DNA of 64,000 bases from Klebsiella grimontii (lineage in GTDB: Bacteria > Pseudomonadota > Gammaproteobacteria > Enterobacterales > Enterobacteriaceae), in contig NZ_FZTC01000015.1 in assembly GCF_900200035.1 (NCBI RefSeq), positions 434,001 to 498,000 of the forward strand, written 5' to 3'. Shown here piece after piece: positions 60,396 to 64,000 of the stretch. The notes beneath the pieces were generated by a model. It worked only from the letters and a program-made list of their open reading frames with translations. It searched no databases and had not been told where the DNA came from. The position numbers were made by a program, and so were the translations under genes. Every line of letters begins with the position of its first letter. Position 1 is the first letter of the stretch.

Positions 60396-60803
60396 TTACG
60401 CCTTTTTCAGCAGAGGAAGCAGGTGATTCTCGGTAAGAGGAGCAAGCTTAATATGCCGATCCTGGCCCGGCGTATACCAGATAACTTCTTCTATTTCTGC
60501 CGTCGGTGTAAAGCTCGCTCTGTTGGTTGCTATTTGAAAGATATCCGCAGAGAGCGTATGGCCCGGCTCGTTTGCCGCCGTATCGGTGAAGCGGCCTACC
60601 GGAACCAGTTCTTCAGGTGAGACGAGGAAGTTGAGCTCCTCTTCGAGCTCGCGGATCAGCGCCGCCTCCGAGGCTTCCCCGATTTCAGGCTTTCCCCCAG
60701 GCTGCATAAAGTATTCCGTCCCTCGTTTGCGTACTAAGAGACAGCGTCCTTGACCGTCGGTGATCATTGCCGCCGCGATGTGAATATTTTTTATGGTGTT
60801 CAA
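60396..60803 (-). CDS. Nudix hydrolase
   Basis: A 135-residue Nudix protein. The Nudix box GKPEIGEASEAALIRELEEELNF (about residues 37-59) fits G-x5-E-x7-REUxEExGU except for the final Gly, read as N. It hydrolyses a nucleoside diphosphate linked compound; substrate unknown. The frame opens with TTG (MNTIKNIHIAAAMI), so the start is slightly uncertain. Single gene. Confidence 0.83.
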   Translation of the reverse strand: MNTIKNIHIAAAMITDGQGRCLLVRKRGTEYFMQPGGKPEIGEASEAALIRELEEELNFLVSPEELVPVGRFTDTAANEPGHTLSADIFQIATNRASFTPTAEIEEVIWYTPGQDRHIKLAPLTENHLLPLLKKA

Positions 60804-61005
60804 GAGATACCCCAGTTATATGCCGATGACGTTCAACGGCCAGCGTACGTTTCGCCTCTCGCGAAACAACGCCGACGCTATCATGATAGCGACCTTAGCG
60901 TGCTAATCAATCCCGTCGATTCTTGCAAAACCTGCTGACGGCGCGGACGGCGCTCATTTATGATAGCCTGCGAAATATAACGTCTATGCGGGAAGTGCAG
61001 CCTCT

Positions 61006-61986
61006 ATGTCAATTCAGAAAATCGCTCGTCTGGCGGGCGTCTCGGTGGCGACGGTATCGCGGGTATTGAATAACAGCGATACCGTGAAAGCGAAGAATCG
61101 CGAACGTGTGCTGCAGGCGATCAAAGAGAGTAACTACCAGCCGAATTTGCTGGCCCGCCAGCTGCGAACGGCCCGCAGCAATATGATTCTGGTGATGGTC
61201 TCGAATATCGCCAACCCCTTTTGCGCCGAAGTGGTCAAGGGTATTGAAGAAGAGGCGGAAAAGAACGGCTACCGGATTCTGCTGTGTAATTCCGGTTCGG
61301 ATTTAGCCCGTTCCACCTCGGGCCTGCAGCTGCTTTCCGGCAAAATGGTCGACGGCATCATCACCATGAACGCGCTCTCCAGCCTGCCGGAACTGACCAC
61401 CATGATCGGCGACGCGCCCTGGGTTCAGTGCGCGGAATACGCCGATAACGGCAGTATCTCCTGCGTCGGCATCAACGACGTCGACGCGGCGCAGGGCGCC
61501 GTTTCCCGGCTGGTCGACGGCGGGCGCAGACGCATTGCTTTAATCAACCACGATCTCAGCTACCGCTATTCCCGTCTGCGCGAGCGCGGCTATAAAAGCG
61601 TGCTGCACGTTCGCGAGCTGGACTATCAGCAGGTGATCTACGCCAGCGACTTAAGCGCCGCAGCCGGTACAAAGGCGATGGAGACGCTGCTGGCTCAGGA
61701 AGAGAAGCCGGATGCGGTGTTTACGGTTTCCGATTCGCTGGCGGCGGGCGCGCTGCGGGCCATTGCGCAGGCCGGGCTGCGGGTACCGGAAGATATCGCG
61801 GTGGTCGGCTTTGATGGCACCGAACTCGCTGAAGTGGTATCGCCGCAGTTGACCACCGTGGAACAGCCTTCACGCGAAATTGGCCGTACCGCCGTGACGT
61901 TATTAATGAAAAGGATCGATAATCCCGACGCTGCGGTTGAGCGGGTGATGATGGACTGGCGCGTCATTTCCCGCGCCAGTGCCTGA
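61006..61986 (+). CDS. LacI-family regulator
   Basis: A 326-residue regulator: HTH MSIQKIARLAGVSVATVSRVLNNSDTVKAKNRERVLQAI, then a binding-protein-like domain with VSNIANPFCAEVVKGIEEEA. It resembles CytR/RbsR-type repressors. Convergent with the ybdG-like gene, so its targets are not adjacent. It is one candidate among many for the unassigned GTAATCGATTAC operators at 45971. Confidence 0.86.
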   Translation: MSIQKIARLAGVSVATVSRVLNNSDTVKAKNRERVLQAIKESNYQPNLLARQLRTARSNMILVMVSNIANPFCAEVVKGIEEEAEKNGYRILLCNSGSDLARSTSGLQLLSGKMVDGIITMNALSSLPELTTMIGDAPWVQCAEYADNGSISCVGINDVDAAQGAVSRLVDGGRRRIALINHDLSYRYSRLRERGYKSVLHVRELDYQQVIYASDLSAAAGTKAMETLLAQEEKPDAVFTVSDSLAAGALRAIAQAGLRVPEDIAVVGFDGTELAEVVSPQLTTVEQPSREIGRTAVTLLMKRIDNPDAAVERVMMDWRVISRASA

Positions 61987-61991
61987 GGATA

Positions 61992-63236
61992 TTACTGAGT
62001 AAACGCGCCCGCCAGCGAACGAATATCGTTGCCGGTGGGGGACTGATGGATCCGCAAGCCGAATTCGTCAACCACCGCAAATACGTGGTCGAAAATATCC
62101 GCCTGGATGCTCTCATACTCTGCCCACACTACCGTGTTGGTGAAGCAATAGATCTCAATCGGCAAACCATTGGCGTCCGGTGCCAGCTGGCGAACCATTA
62201 GCGTCATATCTTTGCGGATGCGCGGATGATTACGCAAATATTCCTGCAAATACGCGCGGAAGGTGCCGATATTGGTCATCTTGCGCTGATTCAATATCGA
62301 TTGATCGGCGGCGTTCTGCTGGTTCCACAGGCTGATTTCCTGATGACGCGAATCCATATACGGCTTCAGCAGCCGGGCCTGAATTAAGCGCTGCTGCTCC
62401 TGTTCATCGAGAAAATGAATGCTGGTGGTATCGATATTCAGGCTGCGCTTAATGCGGCGGCCGCCGGAGGCCGACATACCGCTCCAGTTTTTAAACGAGT
62501 CGGAAACCAACGACCAGGTGGGAATAGTGGTGATGGTGTTATCCCAGTTGCGCACCTTCACCGTGGTCAGCCCGATGTCGATCACCGCGCCGTCGGCGCC
62601 ATATTTCGGCATCTCCAGCCAGTCGCCGAGTTTGAGCATATCGTTGGCGGAGAGCTGGATCCCAGCGACCAGGCCGAGAATCGGGTCTTTGAACACCAGC
62701 ATCAGTACCGCGGCCATCGCGCCGAGGCCGCTAATCAGAATCGCCGGCGACTGGCCAATCAGTAAGGAGATGACCAGAATGCCGACAATAATCGCGCAGA
62801 CCAGCTTAATTCCCTGAAATATGCCTTTAAGCGGCAGCTGAGAGGCGGTGGCGAATTTCTGCGATAAATTGAACACCACGTCCAGCAGCGAGAAGAAGGA
62901 CAGCATCGCGTAGATCATTACCCACAGCTGGGCGCAGGTGGTGAGGATTTCCGCCGCCTCGCTGCCTTTTTGCAGCCACAACACCGCCTGCACGTTGACG
63001 ATAATCCCCTGCAGGGTGAAGGCCAGACGATGAAACAATTTGTTCTGGGTAATAATTTGCAACCACAGGTGGCTGCTGGCCTGCGCCCGCTTTTCGAAGG
63101 TACGCAGCACCACTTTGTGCAGAATAAGGTGAACGACAATCGCCGTCAGAAAAATAATGCCGAAGATAATAATGAGTGAGGTCGTGGGGGTAATTTTGAT
63201 GCCTAATGCGGCGATTTGCGATATTAATTCCTGCAT
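61992..63236 (-). CDS. ybdG: Mechanosensitive channel of YbdG/MscM type
   Basis: A 414-residue MscS-family inner-membrane channel (E. coli YbdG 415). ATG 63236 follows AAAGGAGACGTT. Several hydrophobic segments precede the MscS core with [69 protein letters not shown]. In E. coli it gives a low-level mini-conductance during mild osmotic shock. No operon partners are evident. Confidence 0.9.
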   Translation of the reverse strand: MQELISQIAALGIKITPTTSLIIIFGIIFLTAIVVHLILHKVVLRTFEKRAQASSHLWLQIITQNKLFHRLAFTLQGIIVNVQAVLWLQKGSEAAEILTTCAQLWVMIYAMLSFFSLLDVVFNLSQKFATASQLPLKGIFQGIKLVCAIIVGILVISLLIGQSPAILISGLGAMAAVLMLVFKDPILGLVAGIQLSANDMLKLGDWLEMPKYGADGAVIDIGLTTVKVRNWDNTITTIPTWSLVSDSFKNWSGMSASGGRRIKRSLNIDTTSIHFLDEQEQQRLIQARLLKPYMDSRHQEISLWNQQNAADQSILNQRKMTNIGTFRAYLQEYLRNHPRIRKDMTLMVRQLAPDANGLPIEIYCFTNTVVWAEYESIQADIFDHVFAVVDEFGLRIHQSPTGNDIRSLAGAFTQ

Positions 63237-63312
63237 AACGTCTCCTTTACATCCAGCGGTTATGATGACCGCTGGATGTCTATTATGCAAATTGCAGGTT
63301 ACGCGGATGTGA

Positions 63313-64000
63313 TTATGAGGTCGCGACCGCCGGGCGGACGTTAAGGTGGTGGCGTAGCCATAGCGCGATGGCGCCCAGTACCAGCATCATCACCACTTCC
63401 ACCGCGAGGAAATCGATCAGCGCCCGCGGATAGTCGCCGCCGCTGCGCTGGGCAAGGGCTAAGAATAGCGAGCCGAGAATCGCCGGACCCAGACCCAGCG
63501 TCGCCTGTTGCAGAGTGCTGAGAATCGCGCTCCCGGCTCCGGCGTCGCAGGCGCTGATATCGCGCATCCCGATACGGTAAAAACTATTGACGATCAGGGC
63601 CTGCCCGTAGCCGATAAGCGCCGTGGACGGGACCAGCGCCAGGGTGGTGGTGTGGATACCGAGGCGATAAAAGGTCGCGCTCAGCAGCAGCAGGCCGACA
63701 ATCTGCACCGCCAGACCAGTCAGCAAAATGCGTCCCATGCTGTAGCGGGCTATCAGTTTCGGCGCGTACAGCGCGGAGATGAAGTAGGCCACGCCGAGGG
63801 CGATAAAGCTGTTGCCGGACTGCCACGGCGCCATCCCCAGACCGGCCTGCATGGTCAGCGCCATGCAGAACATGAACGCGGACCAGGCGCTGAAAAAGAG
63901 CAGGGCGATGGCCATGCCAAAGCGAATGCTGGTGAGCTTCAACAGGCGAGGCGGCAAAAGCGGCTGCTCGCCGCGCTGCTGTTTGCCCAGCGCGCTGGCC
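63313..64000 (-). CDS. MFS transporter, C-terminal half (cut by window edge)
   Basis: The frame is open to the right edge; an internal TTG at 63957 gives 214 residues, but the coding sequence continues beyond 64000. Visible are several hydrophobic segments (about seven) and the segment [25 protein letters not shown]. The hydrophilic stretch just upstream ([13 protein letters not shown]) may be the central loop of a DHA-type exporter. Function cannot be narrowed from half a protein. Confidence 0.72.
   Translation of the reverse strand, partial: ASALGKQQRGEQPLLPPRLLKLTSIRFGMAIALLFFSAWSAFMFCMALTMQAGLGMAPWQSGNSFIALGVAYFISALYAPKLIARYSMGRILLTGLAVQIVGLLLLSATFYRLGIHTTTLALVPSTALIGYGQALIVNSFYRIGMRDISACDAGAGSAILSTLQQATLGLGPAILGSLFLALAQRSGGDYPRALIDFLAVEVVMMLVLGAIALWLRHHLNVRPAVATS

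Noticed and set aside
60214..60426. 70-residue ORF before the Nudix gene
   Set aside because: Its ribosome-like GGGAGG abuts the GTG, the sequence matches no family, and the ORF runs into the 3' end of the Nudix gene.

Overview
The window looks like the chromosome of a Klebsiella of the K. oxytoca complex. The strongest evidence is a chromosomal class A beta-lactamase of the OXY type (8302-9177, minus). From recalled family sequences it is closest to OXY-1, the variant typical of K. michiganensis. Also in agreement are an E. coli-like cad locus, the Klebsiella scrK-scrYAB-scrR sucrose regulon, high-GC coding sequence and short REP/BIME-type palindromes. I see no rRNA, tRNA, CRISPR array, insertion sequence or prophage.

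Layout: 1-7.6 kb is the acid/lysine island cadC(partial)-cadB-cadA-dtpC-lysU. 7.7-9.2 kb holds a small periplasmic PliG-like protein and blaOXY with its wild-type weak promoter. 9.3-16.5 kb is a sugar or inositol cluster: two Gfo/Idh/MocA dehydrogenases, a LacI-family regulator and an RbsB/A/C-type ABC transporter. It has two nearly identical 18-bp palindromes, one of them in the bla intergenic region. 16.5-24.1 kb is a seven-gene operon joining a Liv-type ABC transporter to homologues of the two enzymes of thiazoline (ATC)-to-cysteine conversion, with a divergent LysR regulator.

24.1-28.4 kb is a beta-glucoside PTS operon controlled by a BglG-type antiterminator, with a clear RAT/terminator leader. 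28.4-30.2 kb is a hipBA toxin-antitoxin module. 30.3-36.9 kb is the sucrose regulon with three ScrR operators. 37-41.8 kb carries a periplasmic protein with LEA-like 11-residue repeats, an RcnB-family protein, an M20D amidohydrolase next to an orphan amino-acid binding protein, and an aldo/keto reductase. 42-45.9 kb has a Fur-box-preceded TonB receptor and pheP.

46-49.5 kb is a three-gene carbohydrate operon (NHS-type MFS transporter, TIM-barrel isomerase, Gfo/Idh/MocA oxidoreductase) behind twin GTAATCGATTAC palindromes. 49.5-51.9 kb has a lipoprotein and a divergent SDR/LysR pair. 52.2-59.7 kb is an ECP/Mat-like chaperone-usher pilus operon (ecpRABCDE order). It is bracketed by two related LuxR-type regulators that share an identically spaced four-cysteine N-terminal motif. 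59.8-64 kb ends with a Nudix hydrolase, a LacI-type regulator, a YbdG-type mechanosensitive channel and a truncated MFS exporter.

Most modules pair a transporter with its catabolic enzymes and a local regulator, as in a gut/soil generalist. The least expected pieces are the ATC-like operon, the Cys-motif regulators flanking the pilus genes, and the operator-like palindrome shared between the bla intergenic region and the sugar cluster. Functions are assigned from recalled family features only; no database search was run.
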